A stretch of DNA of 64,000 nucleotides from Pseudonocardia benzenivorans CB1190 (GCF_000196675.2 NC_015312.1:744001-808000), one strand, 5' to 3'. Counted from the first letter of the stretch, positions 1 through 8,358 are shown. Notes: a model not told the origin generated them from the letters alone. Translations and numbers: made by a program.

Positions 1-1095
1 CCGGACGTCACCGCGGCGGCCCTCGCGGCCATGCGCGCCGCGGCCGACCGGTTCGGTTTCACCCTGTCCACCACCGACTTCGACCTCGGCGCGGCGAGCT
101 ACCACCGCACCGGGGTGGCACTCGACGACTCCGCCGTGGAGCAGTTGCGCGGCCACGACGCGATCCTCCTCGGCGCCATCGGGGACCCGAGCGTGGCTCC
201 CGGGATCCTGGAGCGCGGCGTCGTGCTCGCGCTGCGGGTCGCGCTGGCCCAGTCGGTCAACGTGCGGCCCGTCCGGCTGTACCCGGGGGTGCAGAGCCCG
301 GTGCGTGGCATCACGCCCCAACGCTGCGACATGGTGATCCTGCGCGAGAACACCGAGGGCCTCTACGCCGGCGGCGGCGCTCTCGTCCACGAGGGGACGG
401 CGAACGCCCTCGCGTTGCAGCAGTCGGTGACCACGGCGTCGGCCACCCGCTCGATCGTGGAGGTGGCGTTCCGGCTCGCCGCGGCCCGCCGGGGACGGCT
501 GGCGTTGTGCCACAAGTCCAACGTCCTCACCTACGCGGGACGGCTGTGGGACGAGGTCGTCGAGGAGGTCGGCGCCGAGTACCCCGACGTGACGCGCGAC
601 TACGTCCACGTCGACGCGATGTGCCAGCACCTGCCGCTGAGCCCCGAGCGGTTCGACGTCGTCGTCACCGACAACCTGTTCGGCGACATCATCAGCGACC
701 TCGGCGCGACGGTGCAGGGCGGACTGGGGCTCGCGGCGAGCGCCAACCTCAACCCGACCGGGTCGGCCCCCAGCATGTTCGAGCCCGTCCACGGTTCCGC
801 GCCCGACATCGCGGGCAAGGGCTGGGCGAACCCGGCCGCGGCCGTGCTGTCGGGCGCGCTCTGCCTCGCCGCGCTCGGTGAGCGCGACGCGGCGCTGGCC
901 TGCGAGGCCGCGGCGGCGTCCGTCGTCGCGGAGCTGCCCGCGCTGTCGGGGGCGGCGATGGGCGCGTCGACGGCGGAGATCGGGGAGCGGATCGCCGCGC
1001 GCGTGGCGACGGCCGACCCGGCGACCATCGGCGACCCCGCGACGTCGCTGATGAGCGCCATGGCCGCCATCGCGCCGGTGCCCGACCGCGGCTGA
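1..1095 (+). CDS. Isopropylmalate/isocitrate dehydrogenase family protein, 5' end missing
   Basis: NAD-dependent beta-hydroxyacid oxidative decarboxylase, closest in pattern to 3-isopropylmalate dehydrogenase (leucine synthesis). The frame is open from base 1 (PDVTAAALAAM), which is the residue run after the family's GDGIG start, so only some 10-15 residues lie outside the window; the first in-window ATG at 31 is not the real start. Visible family motifs are RENTEGLYAG, CHKSNVL, DNLFGDIISDLGA and FEPVHGSAPDIAGKG, the last two forming the metal/NAD part of the active site. A second family member sits at 6746. Which hydroxyacid it uses cannot be read from sequence; it could serve leucine synthesis or a catabolic hydroxyacid. 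Confidence 0.88.
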   Translation, partial: PDVTAAALAAMRAAADRFGFTLSTTDFDLGAASYHRTGVALDDSAVEQLRGHDAILLGAIGDPSVAPGILERGVVLALRVALAQSVNVRPVRLYPGVQSPVRGITPQRCDMVILRENTEGLYAGGGALVHEGTANALALQQSVTTASATRSIVEVAFRLAAARRGRLALCHKSNVLTYAGRLWDEVVEEVGAEYPDVTRDYVHVDAMCQHLPLSPERFDVVVTDNLFGDIISDLGATVQGGLGLAASANLNPTGSAPSMFEPVHGSAPDIAGKGWANPAAAVLSGALCLAALGERDAALACEAAAASVVAELPALSGAAMGASTAEIGERIAARVATADPATIGDPATSLMSAMAAIAPVPDRG

Positions 1096-1181
1096 GCAGC
1101 GCGGTCCGTGCGACGCCGGGACCGCCGCCCCTGTTGCCCGGGGCTGCAGGTCCTCGACGGGAAAGGCTGCGGACGCCGGTC

Positions 1182-1221
1182 GTGAGTGGCGACGGTCGCC
1201 ATGGCGACCATCGCCACTCAC
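1182..1221. terminator. 40-bp near-perfect palindrome between convergent genes
   Basis: Two 19-nt arms (1182-1200 and 1203-1221) with one mismatch around an AT centre; the core reads GGTCGCCATGGCGACC. It lies between the ends of the dehydrogenase and the MFS gene, so a bidirectional terminator is the simplest reading. There is no T-run, and the near-absence of a loop is unusual for a terminator; a dispersed palindromic repeat is the alternative. Confidence 0.5.
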
Positions 1222-1238
1222 GGAAGAGCCGACCGGGG

Positions 1239-2456
1239 TCAGACCGCGCTGCCCGACGCGGCGACCAGCGGCCCCCGTCGTCCGACCGCCCACACCGCGA
1301 GTGCGAACGCGCTGGCCACCGCCCCCGCCACCGAGATCGCCGTCCACCCGCCGGCCGACCACAGCACCGTCGCCGCTGCCGAGCCGATCGCCCCGCCGAC
1401 GAAGTTGCCGGCCACGAGTGCGGTGTTGAGCCGGCTGCGCGCCTCGTGCGAGATCGCGAACACGCGCGTCTGGTTGAGGATGTTCTGGGCCTGGATCGCG
1501 ATGTCCAGCAGGACGACGACGACCAGCACCAGCACCAGCGAGTGCCCGGCGAAGGCCGCGACCACGAACGTCACCACCGCGAGCGCCCAGGCGACACCGC
1601 TGGCCGGCAGTGACCAGCCGCGGTCGTGCAGCCGCCCCGCTCGTTGCGCCGCGAGCGCGCCTGCCAGTCCGGCGAGGCCGACCAGCCCGATCACCGTCAC
1701 GGGCAGGTGGAACGGCGGGCCGCTGAGCAGGAAGGTCAGCGCCGTCCAGAACATCGAGAACACGCCGAACCCGGTCGCGGCGATGACCAGCGTCCAGCGC
1801 AGCACCCGCTCGTGCGCGAGGGCGCGGCCGACAGACGCGATCAGCGCCGGGTAGCGCAGCCGCGTCTTGGGCTCCAGCGGGGGCACCGCCCGGTACAGCA
1901 GCACCGCGAGGACGACGGTCAGCGCCGCCGCCGCAGCGAAGATCGCCCGCCATCCCGCGAACCCCGCGACGAGACCGCTGATCGTGCGCGACAACAGGAT
2001 CCCCGTCAGCATCCCGGACACGACGGTCCCGACGACCCGCCCGCGCACGGCGACGTCGGCCAGGTCGCCCGCGAGCGGCGCGAGGATCTGCCCGGCGACG
2101 GTCGTGACACCGAGCACGGCGATCGCGCCCAGCAGGAAGCCGATCGACGGCGCCAGCGCGCACGCCACGAGCGCGGCCGTGGCGCACAGCATCATCAACG
2201 GGATCAGCCGCCGTCGGTCGACGACGTCGCCGAGCGGCACGATGAGCAGGATCCCGATCGCATACCCGACCTGGGTCGCCGTGACCAGCCAGCCCGCGAC
2301 GGCGGTGGGGGCGTGCAGGTCGTCGGCGATGAAGTCCAGCAGGGGCTGGGCCCAGTAGAGGTTGCCGACGGCCGCACCGCCCGCGACGGCGAAGAGGAAC
2401 GTCAGCCCGCGGGTCATCACCGCGGGCGCGTCCGACCGGACCTGGATGCCGCTCAC
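1239..2456 (-). CDS. MFS transporter (drug/arabinose efflux type)
   Basis: Proton-coupled exporter of the major facilitator superfamily with about twelve hydrophobic helices in roughly 400 residues. The N-terminus carries the subgroup signature NLYWAQPLLDFIADDL, and the cytoplasmic loop after helix 2 has the MFS motif-A type run PLGDVVDRRRL. The frame stays open upstream to 2576, but that extension is Arg-rich and unlike a transporter N-terminus; I take the GTG at 2456, with the ATG at 2417 as the other candidate. Neither has a clear ribosome site. Substrate unknown. It is divergent from the lipoprotein gene at 2662. Confidence 0.85.
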   Translation of the reverse strand: MSGIQVRSDAPAVMTRGLTFLFAVAGGAAVGNLYWAQPLLDFIADDLHAPTAVAGWLVTATQVGYAIGILLIVPLGDVVDRRRLIPLMMLCATAALVACALAPSIGFLLGAIAVLGVTTVAGQILAPLAGDLADVAVRGRVVGTVVSGMLTGILLSRTISGLVAGFAGWRAIFAAAAALTVVLAVLLYRAVPPLEPKTRLRYPALIASVGRALAHERVLRWTLVIAATGFGVFSMFWTALTFLLSGPPFHLPVTVIGLVGLAGLAGALAAQRAGRLHDRGWSLPASGVAWALAVVTFVVAAFAGHSLVLVLVVVVLLDIAIQAQNILNQTRVFAISHEARSRLNTALVAGNFVGGAIGSAAATVLWSAGGWTAISVAGAVASAFALAVWAVGRRGPLVAASGSAV

Positions 2457-2661
2457 GCGGCGGCGCTCGACGTCACCGTCCGATCCTGCGCTGCCGGCGT
2501 CGATGTCGCGTCGTGGGCTGCGGCACAGGCGGTGCCGGCGGACGGATCCGTCCAGGGGCAACTCGGATGTGGGCAACTCCGATCGGACGAACGACTATTC
2601 CGAATGCAGTAGTTCACGTCGTACGCTCGCGCCGGGCCGGGGAGACCATCTGGAGGCATTG

Positions 2662-3954
2662 ATGCCCGCACGTCGCCTTGGTCGCAGCCTTGTCCTGGTC
2701 CTCGTCGCGCCGCTCGTCGTCACGGCGTGCGTCGGAACCCCCGCCGCTCCGGCAGCGTCGTCGACGAGCTCGCAGCCGACCGCGCAGCCGACCGCGCAGC
2801 CGGCGGTCCCGCAGGGCGGCATCGACCCCGCGACCGCGTTCACCCCGGTCTCCGCGACGACTCTGACCACGCCGGCGCCCGTCACCGGCACCGACGGGAA
2901 GACCCACCTCGCCTACGAGCTGCTGCTCACCAACGCCAGCCCGGCTCCGCTGCGGCTCGACGAGGTCGACGTCCTCGACGCCGGCTCCCGGAACGTGCTG
3001 CTCTCGTTGAGCGGCCCGGCGCTCGCCGCCTCGAGCAACCTGGTCGGTGGCGACACCGGCGACGAGGGGACGGCCGAACCCACCACGGTCGGGACGCCGA
3101 TCCCGGGCTCGGCCACCACGGTCGTGTGGCTCGACGTCACCGTCGACGGCGCCCCGCCAGCCGCGCTCACCCACCGCGTCGCCGCCACGATGACGACCCC
3201 CGGCGGCGACCGGCCCCTGGAGTCGACCGTCGGCCGCGTCGACGTCTCCACCGCGAAGGCGCCCGTCCTCGGCCCGGTCATGGCCGGTGGCCCCTGGTAC
3301 GCCAGCGACGGCTGCTGCGCCGACGACACCCATCACCGCCGCGGCCTCGCGCCGATCAACGGGACGCTGCTCGTCCCGCAGCGCTACGCGATCGACTGGT
3401 ACCTGCTCGACGACCAGCACCGCGCCTGGACCGGCGATCCCAGCAAGCTGACCAGCTACTACGCCTACGACAAGCCCGCGCTCGCGGCTGCCGACGGTGT
3501 CGTCGTCGACGCGACCGACGGCATCGCCGAGACCACCTCGGCACCCGAGCCGCCGCCGCTGCCGCCGATCAAGGACACCGTCGGCAACCACGTCACCGTC
3601 ATGATCGCGCCCGGGGTCTACCTGCTCTACGCGCACTTCAAGCCGAACACCGTCGCGGTGAAGACCGGCCAGACGGTCAAGCGCGGCGACGTCCTCGGCC
3701 ACATCGGCAGCTCCGGGAACTCCACGGCCCCGCACCTGCACTTCCAGATCATGACCGAGCCGACGTTCTTCCCGACCGACAGCACCCCGTTCGCCTTCGA
3801 CTGCTTCGCGGTGAACGGCCAGGTCACCGAACGCATCTGGGACGACGTCCTCGGCCTGCAGCCCGACCCGGTGCTGCCGTACGCGGCGGCGACGGACACG
3901 AGCCGGCGGAGCGGACAGATGCCCCTGGACCGCAACGTCGTCACATTCTGCTGA
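2662..3954 (+). CDS. Lipoprotein with C-terminal M23 (LytM-type) peptidase domain
   Basis: 430 residues. The ATG at 2662 follows a GGAGG (2652-2656) and starts a lipoprotein signal: basic MPARRLGR, a Leu/Val core, and Cys at about residue 22 (VVTAC). A Gln/Pro/Thr-rich linker made of a short repeat (QPTAQPTAQP) follows. The C-terminal third is an M23 fold with YLLYAHFKP, a Gly-rich turn GHIGSSGNS and the zinc-ligand motif APHLHF. The middle (residues about 60-190) is not recognised. M23 proteins cleave peptidoglycan cross-bridges or, when degenerate, activate amidases; His-Leu-His is present here so activity is plausible. Exported and membrane-anchored. Confidence 0.85.
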   Translation: MPARRLGRSLVLVLVAPLVVTACVGTPAAPAASSTSSQPTAQPTAQPAVPQGGIDPATAFTPVSATTLTTPAPVTGTDGKTHLAYELLLTNASPAPLRLDEVDVLDAGSRNVLLSLSGPALAASSNLVGGDTGDEGTAEPTTVGTPIPGSATTVVWLDVTVDGAPPAALTHRVAATMTTPGGDRPLESTVGRVDVSTAKAPVLGPVMAGGPWYASDGCCADDTHHRRGLAPINGTLLVPQRYAIDWYLLDDQHRAWTGDPSKLTSYYAYDKPALAAADGVVVDATDGIAETTSAPEPPPLPPIKDTVGNHVTVMIAPGVYLLYAHFKPNTVAVKTGQTVKRGDVLGHIGSSGNSTAPHLHFQIMTEPTFFPTDSTPFAFDCFAVNGQVTERIWDDVLGLQPDPVLPYAAATDTSRRSGQMPLDRNVVTFC

Positions 3955-4003
3955 GCCGCCCCTGCCCCGTGATCCTCCGTCGGTCCGCCGCTACGGTGGG
4001 GCC

Positions 4004-4543
4004 GTGGGGGACGGCGTGGCGCGGCGTGATCTGCGGGTGTCCCACGCCGAGCGCGAGCACGTAGCCCGCCTGCTCACGGCCCACTTCGAGGCCGGGCGGC
4101 TCACCCCGGACGAGTACGAGACCCGCAGCGCCGCGGCGGCGGTCGCGGTGACGCGCGCCGACCTCAACGGGTTGCTGATCGACCTGCCCGGGGTCGACGC
4201 GGTGCGGGCGCGCGAGGTCCTGGAGTGGACCAGCGGCAGGGGCGACCTGAAGCGCTCCGGCGACTGGCTGGTCCCGCCACGGATCGTGCTGCGGTCGCGG
4301 TTCGGCGACGCCGGGCTCGACTTCCGCCACGCCCGCTTCATGGAGCCGTCGGTCACGGTCGCCGTGGACATGTGGGTCGGTGACGTCGACCTGCGACTGC
4401 CGCCCGGTGGGTCGGTCGATCTCGACGGCGTCCGCACCCACGTGGGCCACGTGAAGGACAGGACGGGCGCGTCCGGGCGGCGCGGGGACCCGCACATCGT
4501 CGTCACCGGCCGGATGTACGTGGGCGACATCAGGATCCGCTGA
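4004..4543 (+). CDS. DUF1707 (SHOCT-like) protein with LiaF-like C-terminal part
   Basis: 179 residues. Residues 8-60 match the actinobacterial DUF1707 pattern (LRVSHAEREHV, then LTPDEYETRSAAAAVAVTRADL, ending in DLPG). The rest is a beta-rich segment like the C-terminal domain of LiaF/cell-wall-response proteins (GDVDLRLPPGGSVDLDGV). DUF1707 proteins are small, often membrane-linked, of unknown biochemical role. Start is GTG at 4004. Its end overlaps the end of the convergent gene at 4530 by 14 bases. Confidence 0.75.
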   Translation: MGDGVARRDLRVSHAEREHVARLLTAHFEAGRLTPDEYETRSAAAAVAVTRADLNGLLIDLPGVDAVRAREVLEWTSGRGDLKRSGDWLVPPRIVLRSRFGDAGLDFRHARFMEPSVTVAVDMWVGDVDLRLPPGGSVDLDGVRTHVGHVKDRTGASGRRGDPHIVVTGRMYVGDIRIR

Positions 4544-4850
4544 CGGTCCTCGGCGGGGGAGCAGGGCCTCGGCGGGCGGAGCCGGAGAACGGCCCGGCCG
4601 TCGGCAGCCCCGCCTCGTCGAGCGGGCGCCGCCCCGTCCGGTGGTCGTGCACGGTGCTGTCGAGGACCCAGACGACCCCGGCGAGCATCAGCAGGCCCAC
4701 GATGACCGCGACGTGCAGCCAGCCGGCGACGAGCAGCACGACGCCGGCACCGACGAGCAGAGCCGCGAGGCGGACGCCCGGGTGGCGACGCGGCGCCGAG
4801 GGCTGCTCGGGCTCGGCCGCGGGGGCGGCGGTGGCGATGGTGGTGTTCAT
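4530..4850 (-). CDS. Small two-helix membrane protein, paralogue of 5058-5357
   Basis: 106 residues with two hydrophobic segments (about 27-43 LAALLVGAGVVLLVAGW and 46-63 VAVIVGLLMLAGVVWVL). ATG at 4850 is preceded by GGAG at a good distance, within a leader almost identical to that of the next gene upstream (5058-5357). Shape, size and leader point to a tandem duplication, although the proteins have diverged. The tail is Pro/Arg-rich and cytoplasmic if the N-terminus is inside. No known family recognised; function unknown. Confidence 0.65.
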   Translation of the reverse strand: MNTTIATAAPAAEPEQPSAPRRHPGVRLAALLVGAGVVLLVAGWLHVAVIVGLLMLAGVVWVLDSTVHDHRTGRRPLDEAGLPTAGPFSGSARRGPAPPPRTVSGS

Positions 4851-4905
4851 GGTCCGGTCTCCGATCCGTGCTGGTGAGGCGTCGTTCCCGATGCCTCGAG
4901 CGTGG
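4851..4905 (-). promoter_or_regulatory. Duplicated leader, copy 1
   Basis: Upstream of the 4850 start, minus strand: ribosome site context GGATCGGAGACCGG, then the block CTCGAGGCATCGGG (4887-4900) 37 bp before the ATG. The same two elements with the same spacing occur before 5357 (copy 2), while the sequence between them differs. Conservation of two islands at fixed spacing suggests a shared promoter or operator. Confidence 0.5.
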
Positions 4906-5057
4906 TCCGGAGCGGGCGTCGGCGCGGTCGGCCCGGTGGAGGGTGCGGGGGACGAGACCGGTGTCGGTCGATCGGGGGACGCCCCGGACACGCCGCGAGC
5001 CCGGCCACGGGCCGGGCGAGGCGGGGCGGATCGGGTGGCGATCCCCTGTCGGGTGGG

Positions 5058-5357
5058 TCAGCGCTCGCTGGGCAGCGTCCCCGCCATCGGGGCCGCGGGC
5101 CGGAACTGGGCGAGTCGCAGCCGGCGGCTCCCCGTCACGTGGCCGTAGGTGACGGTGCCGACGAGCAGGAGCAGCGCGCCGAGCATCAGCAGCGAGACGT
5201 CGACCGCGGTGTGGGCGCTCGACGCGAACGCGATCGCGATACCGGCTCCGAACACCAGCGCGACGGCGCGCACGGCGTTGTGGCGCAGGGTCTCCGCTTC
5301 GCGGGGCGAGCGCTCGACGGGGGCGAAGGGGTTGGTGGGGGTGAAGGGCGCGTCCAT
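5058..5357 (-). CDS. Small two-helix membrane protein, paralogue of 4530-4850
   Basis: 99 residues, ATG at 5357 with GGAG 10 bases upstream. Two hydrophobic helices at about 28-45 and 52-70 (SLLMLGALLLLVGTVTYG), short basic C-terminal tail. Same layout as its downstream paralogue. The name of the family is not known to me and no catalytic residue is apparent. Roughly 200 bp separates the two genes, each with its own copy of the leader, so they are probably transcribed from separate, co-regulated promoters. Confidence 0.65.
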   Translation of the reverse strand: MDAPFTPTNPFAPVERSPREAETLRHNAVRAVALVFGAGIAIAFASSAHTAVDVSLLMLGALLLLVGTVTYGHVTGSRRLRLAQFRPAAPMAGTLPSER

Positions 5358-5412
5358 GATCCGGTCTCCGATCCGTGTGGCCCGGGGCTGTTTCCCCGAT
5401 GCCTCGAGGTTC
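5358..5412 (-). promoter_or_regulatory. Duplicated leader, copy 2
   Basis: Mirror of the leader at 4851-4905: GGATCGGAGACCGG next to the start and CTCGAGGCATCGGG at 5395-5408, 38 bp from the ATG. Confidence 0.5.
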
Positions 5413-5711
5413 GTCCCGAATCCGCCCCGGCACCGTCAGTCGGCCGGTGGGTGCGCGGGGCGACGCCCGTGTCCCCCGCTCGGCCCCCTCAGCCCTCGTC
5501 CGCCAATAGATGGTGGAAGTCCTCGTGGATCATCTGGCCCCCGGGCGCGCCTCGGGGTCGGGATCGGGCCGACAAGATCGGGCCGTCGGCGGAGCGCGGG
5601 ATGCCGCAGGTGGTGAGGCGCGGCGGGACGTGCGCTGATGCGGGCTCGGACCGCGCGCCAGGGCTCCGCCGACCTCGACGTCGGGCCGGTTCGATCACGA
5701 ACCCGGCATCG
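5413..5711. other. Non-coding stretch, nothing recognised
   Basis: About 300 bases between the small membrane gene's leader and the end of the LysR gene. Open frames here are Arg/Pro-rich and look like chance frames in GC-rich DNA. A short minus-strand frame (5489-5698) ends in a more protein-like run (MIHEDFHHLL) but has no ribosome site and no recognisable family. Confidence 0.4.
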
Positions 5712-6629
5712 TCAGCAAGCGGTGGCGGCCCCGAGCCGACGGTCGAGCTCGACGGCGAGATGGTCGAGCGCCGCGGCGGCCCGCCGGGACAGGGCGTGGT
5801 GCGCCGGGTGCACGGCGACGACGTCGGCCCGCGGCGTCGGCACGTCCTCCAGGACGCGGACGAGGGCGCCGTCGCGCAGCAGCGGACCGACGTGCCAGAG
5901 CGAGCGCATGATCAGGCCGTGCCCGTCGAGGCACCAGCGGGTCGCGACGTCGCCGTCGTTGGTCACCATGGTGCCCGGCACCCGGACCGTCGTCTCGGCG
6001 CCGTCGGACCCGAAGCGCCACAGGGCGTGGTCGGTGTCGATCTCTCGGATGACGATGCAGTCGTGGTCGGCGAGGTCGGTGAGGCCGCGTGGCGCCGGAC
6101 GGGTGGCGAGGTAGTGGGGCGACGCGCAGACGACGCGGCGGTTGGGCAGGAGCATCCGCGTCCGCACCGAGGTGTCGTCACGGCGCCCGACGCGGATCGC
6201 GAAGTCGAACGGGCTCCCGGCCACGTGCAGTGGCAGGTGCGAGAGCTCCAGCTCGACCGAGACGGCCGGGTGGGCCGCGGCGAACGCCCCCATGACAGGA
6301 GCGACGTGGGCGCGCCCGAGCCCCATCGTGCAGTGCACAGCGACGCTGCCGCGCAGGACGTCGCGGCGGTGCCCGACGTCCTCCTCGAGGTCGTTGATCA
6401 GCGGCAGGAGCCGGGCCGCGCCGGCGGCGTAGCGGACGCCCTCGTCGGTCAGGCTGAGCCGGCGGGTGCTGCGCCGCACCAGCTGTGCGCCGAGCCGGCG
6501 CTCCAGGTGCGCGAGCCGCTTGCTCACCGCCGACGTCGACACCCCCCAGCGCCGGGCGGCCTCGGTGAGCGTCACGGCCGTCGCGATGCCGTCGAAGAAC
6601 TCGAGGTCGTCGAGGTCGGGGAGATCCAC
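5712..6629 (-). CDS. dmlR: LysR-family transcriptional regulator, DmlR-like
   Basis: 305 residues, the normal LysR length. The N-terminal winged helix-turn-helix occupies about 8-66 (FFDGIATAVTLTEAARRWGV, then STSAVSKRLAHLERRLG), followed by a substrate-binding co-inducer domain (about 92-300; FAIRVG, ASPHYLA). It is divergent from the D-malate/tartrate dehydrogenase gene 116 bp away, the same arrangement as dmlR-dmlA in enterobacteria, so it probably activates that gene in response to its hydroxyacid substrate. The name rests on this context as much as on sequence. Confidence 0.85.
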   Translation of the reverse strand: MDLPDLDDLEFFDGIATAVTLTEAARRWGVSTSAVSKRLAHLERRLGAQLVRRSTRRLSLTDEGVRYAAGAARLLPLINDLEEDVGHRRDVLRGSVAVHCTMGLGRAHVAPVMGAFAAAHPAVSVELELSHLPLHVAGSPFDFAIRVGRRDDTSVRTRMLLPNRRVVCASPHYLATRPAPRGLTDLADHDCIVIREIDTDHALWRFGSDGAETTVRVPGTMVTNDGDVATRWCLDGHGLIMRSLWHVGPLLRDGALVRVLEDVPTPRADVVAVHPAHHALSRRAAAALDHLAVELDRRLGAATAC

Positions 6630-6745
6630 CTCGGCGTACTCCTTTCGTCTCGCGCAAAGGTGCTTGGGCCGAATCTCGCCTGGAACTGCCCTTTTGTGCT
6701 ACCTAGGCTACAGAGAGCAGCTCAGGCGATCTCGAAAGGAAGCGC
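6630..6745. promoter_or_regulatory. Divergent promoter region of LysR and dehydrogenase genes
   Basis: Short AT-richer interval between two divergent starts, where a LysR protein would bind. Contains candidate T-N11-A elements such as TTTCGTCTCGCGCAAA (about 6643-6658) and a CCTAGG-centred imperfect palindrome near 6700-6710. A good ribosome site (AAAGGAAG) precedes the ATG at 6746. Confidence 0.45.
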
Positions 6746-7816
6746 ATGACGACGCACCGCATTGCTGTGATCCCCGGCGACGGAATCGGCAAGGAGGTGG
6801 TGCCCGAGGGCGTGCGGGTGCTGCGCGCCGCGGCCGCGGCCCACGGCTTCGACGTCGAGCTCGCCGACTTCGACTTCGCGTCCGCCGACTACTACCAGCA
6901 GCACGGCACGATGCTGCCCGACGACTGGTTCGAGACCCTCCGCGGCTTCGACGCGATCTTCTTCGGCGCCGTCGGCTGGCCGGAGGTCGTCCCGGATCAC
7001 GTCTCGTTGTGGGGCAGCCTGTTGCAGTTCCGCCGCCGCTTCGACCAGTACGTCAACCTGCGCCCGGTCAAGCTGCTCGACGGCGTGCGCAGCCCGCTGG
7101 CCGACCGCAAGCCGGGCGACGTCGACTTCCTCGTCGTCCGGGAGAACACCGAGGGGGAGTACTCCAGCGTCGGCGGCCGGATGTTCGAGGGCACCGAGCG
7201 GGAGACCGTGCTGCAGGAGACGGTGATGACGCGCGTCGGCGTCGACCGGATCCTGCGGTACGCCTTCGATCTCGCGCGGGCCCGCCCGGAGCGCCACCTC
7301 ACCTCGGCGACCAAGAGCAACGGCATCTCGATCTCCATGCCGTACTGGGACGAGCGCGTGGAGGCGATGGCCGCGGGCTACCCCGACGTGCGCGTCGACA
7401 AGTACCACATCGACATCCTGACGGCGCAGTTCGTGATGAACCCGGACCGGTTCGACGTCGTCGTCGCCAGCAACCTCTTCGGCGACATCCTCTCCGACCT
7501 CGGCCCCGCCTGTACCGGCACGATCGGCATCGCGCCCAGCGGCAACATCAACCCGGAGCGGGACTACCCCAGCCTGTTCGAGCCCGTGCACGGTTCGGCG
7601 CCCGACATCGCGGGCAAGGGGATCGCCAACCCCGTCGGCCAGATCTGGTGCGTGTCGATGATGCTCGAGCACCTCGGCGAGACCGAGGCGGCCGCGGCGG
7701 TCATGGGCGCGATCGAGAGGGTGCTCGCTCGCGGGGGCGACCTCCTGACACCCGACATGGGCGGTACCGGGACGACGAGCGGGCTGGGCGCGGCGGTCGC
7801 GGCCGAGATCGGCTGA
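6746..7816 (+). CDS. dmlA: Tartrate dehydrogenase / D-malate dehydrogenase (decarboxylating)
   Basis: 356 residues, full length. Cytosolic NAD- and Mn/Mg-dependent enzyme that oxidises D-malate to pyruvate and CO2 and can act on tartrate. Motifs: VIPGDGIGKEVVPEG at the N-terminus, QYVNLRPVKLLDGVRSPL, VRENTEGEYSSVGGR (the EYSSVGG loop is the group's substrate-specificity loop, unlike leucine-pathway enzymes), ATKSNGI, NLFGDILSDLGPA, FEPVHGSAPDIAGKG. ATG follows AAAGGAAG. Divergent LysR gene fits substrate induction. The exact substrate, D-malate or tartrate, is not separable by sequence. Confidence 0.9.
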   Translation: MTTHRIAVIPGDGIGKEVVPEGVRVLRAAAAAHGFDVELADFDFASADYYQQHGTMLPDDWFETLRGFDAIFFGAVGWPEVVPDHVSLWGSLLQFRRRFDQYVNLRPVKLLDGVRSPLADRKPGDVDFLVVRENTEGEYSSVGGRMFEGTERETVLQETVMTRVGVDRILRYAFDLARARPERHLTSATKSNGISISMPYWDERVEAMAAGYPDVRVDKYHIDILTAQFVMNPDRFDVVVASNLFGDILSDLGPACTGTIGIAPSGNINPERDYPSLFEPVHGSAPDIAGKGIANPVGQIWCVSMMLEHLGETEAAAAVMGAIERVLARGGDLLTPDMGGTGTTSGLGAAVAAEIG

Positions 7817-7832
7817 GGAACGAGTAGGGATC

Positions 7833-7852
7833 GCCCCCGCGGGAACGGGGGC
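7833..7852 (+). terminator. Stem-loop after the dehydrogenase gene
   Basis: GCCCCCG (7833-7839), six-base loop, CGGGGGC (7846-7852), 16 bases after the stop codon. No T-run follows, as usual in this genome. Confidence 0.55.
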
Positions 7853-7952
7853 CCGCTCGCTGTCCCGCGGTTCGCGAAACGGGCAAAGTTCTTCTCATCG
7901 GACGGAGCGACACAAAGGTCTCTCCTCATACGAGAAGCGACGGAGCCCCCAA

Positions 7953-8234
7953 ATGTTCAAGAGCACCTGCCCCTCCAGGTCCGGTCACGACAAGTGGAAC
8001 GACGGCGGCGGCTACGGCGGCAAGAACCACGACAAGTACGACGACAAGTGGGGCGGCTACGGCGGCGGCAAGCACCACGACAAGTACGAGGACAAGTGGG
8101 GCTGCCACGACAGCAGGTCCGACCACTACGAGAACGACAAGTGGGACTGCGACTCGAAGTACGACCGCAACGACAAGTGGGACGACGACAAGTGGGGCTG
8201 CCACGACGACAAGTACTCCCACTGCAACAGCTGA
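7953..8234 (+). CDS. Asp-Lys-Trp repeat, low-complexity protein
   Basis: 93 residues made almost wholly of Asp, Lys, Gly, His, Tyr, Trp, Asn and Cys. The triplet DKW occurs six times, usually preceded by Asp, Glu or Asn, with HDKY/DDKY variants, Gly-Tyr-rich linkers (GGGYGG) and three WGC/WDC cysteines. ATG follows CGGAG eight bases upstream. The DNA shows the repeat as degenerate 12-mers ending in GACAAGTGG. No signal peptide or membrane helix, and no family I know. Composition suggests a flexible, metal-binding (His/Asp/Cys) or aromatic self-assembling protein, but that is inference. A terminator follows, so it is a single-gene unit. Confidence 0.7.
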   Translation: MFKSTCPSRSGHDKWNDGGGYGGKNHDKYDDKWGGYGGGKHHDKYEDKWGCHDSRSDHYENDKWDCDSKYDRNDKWDDDKWGCHDDKYSHCNS

Positions 8235-8273
8235 CCGGTCCTCTCGTGGGGGGAGGATCGATCAGGAAGCGGT

Positions 8274-8310
8274 TACGCGCCCGGGCGATGGGCCTCGCCC
8301 CGGGCGCGTA
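8274..8310 (+). terminator. Long stem-loop after the repeat-protein gene
   Basis: About 15 paired bases with one bulge: TACGCGCCCGGGCGA against TCGCCCCGGGCGCGTA around a short loop (TGGGCC), 40 bases after the stop at 8234. Confidence 0.6.
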
Positions 8311-8358
8311 CCCGTGTGTGGCGACCCGGGCGGCGCCTTGCGGGCCGGGACGACATAG

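Noticed and set aside
2613..3741. Long minus-strand and other-frame open frames across the M23 lipoprotein gene
   Set aside because: The plus-strand frame has a lipobox, ribosome site and M23 motifs; the others are Arg/Asp-rich shadows.
5489..5698. 69-residue minus-strand frame before the LysR gene
   Set aside because: Arg/Pro-rich apart from the last 15 residues, no ribosome site, no family.
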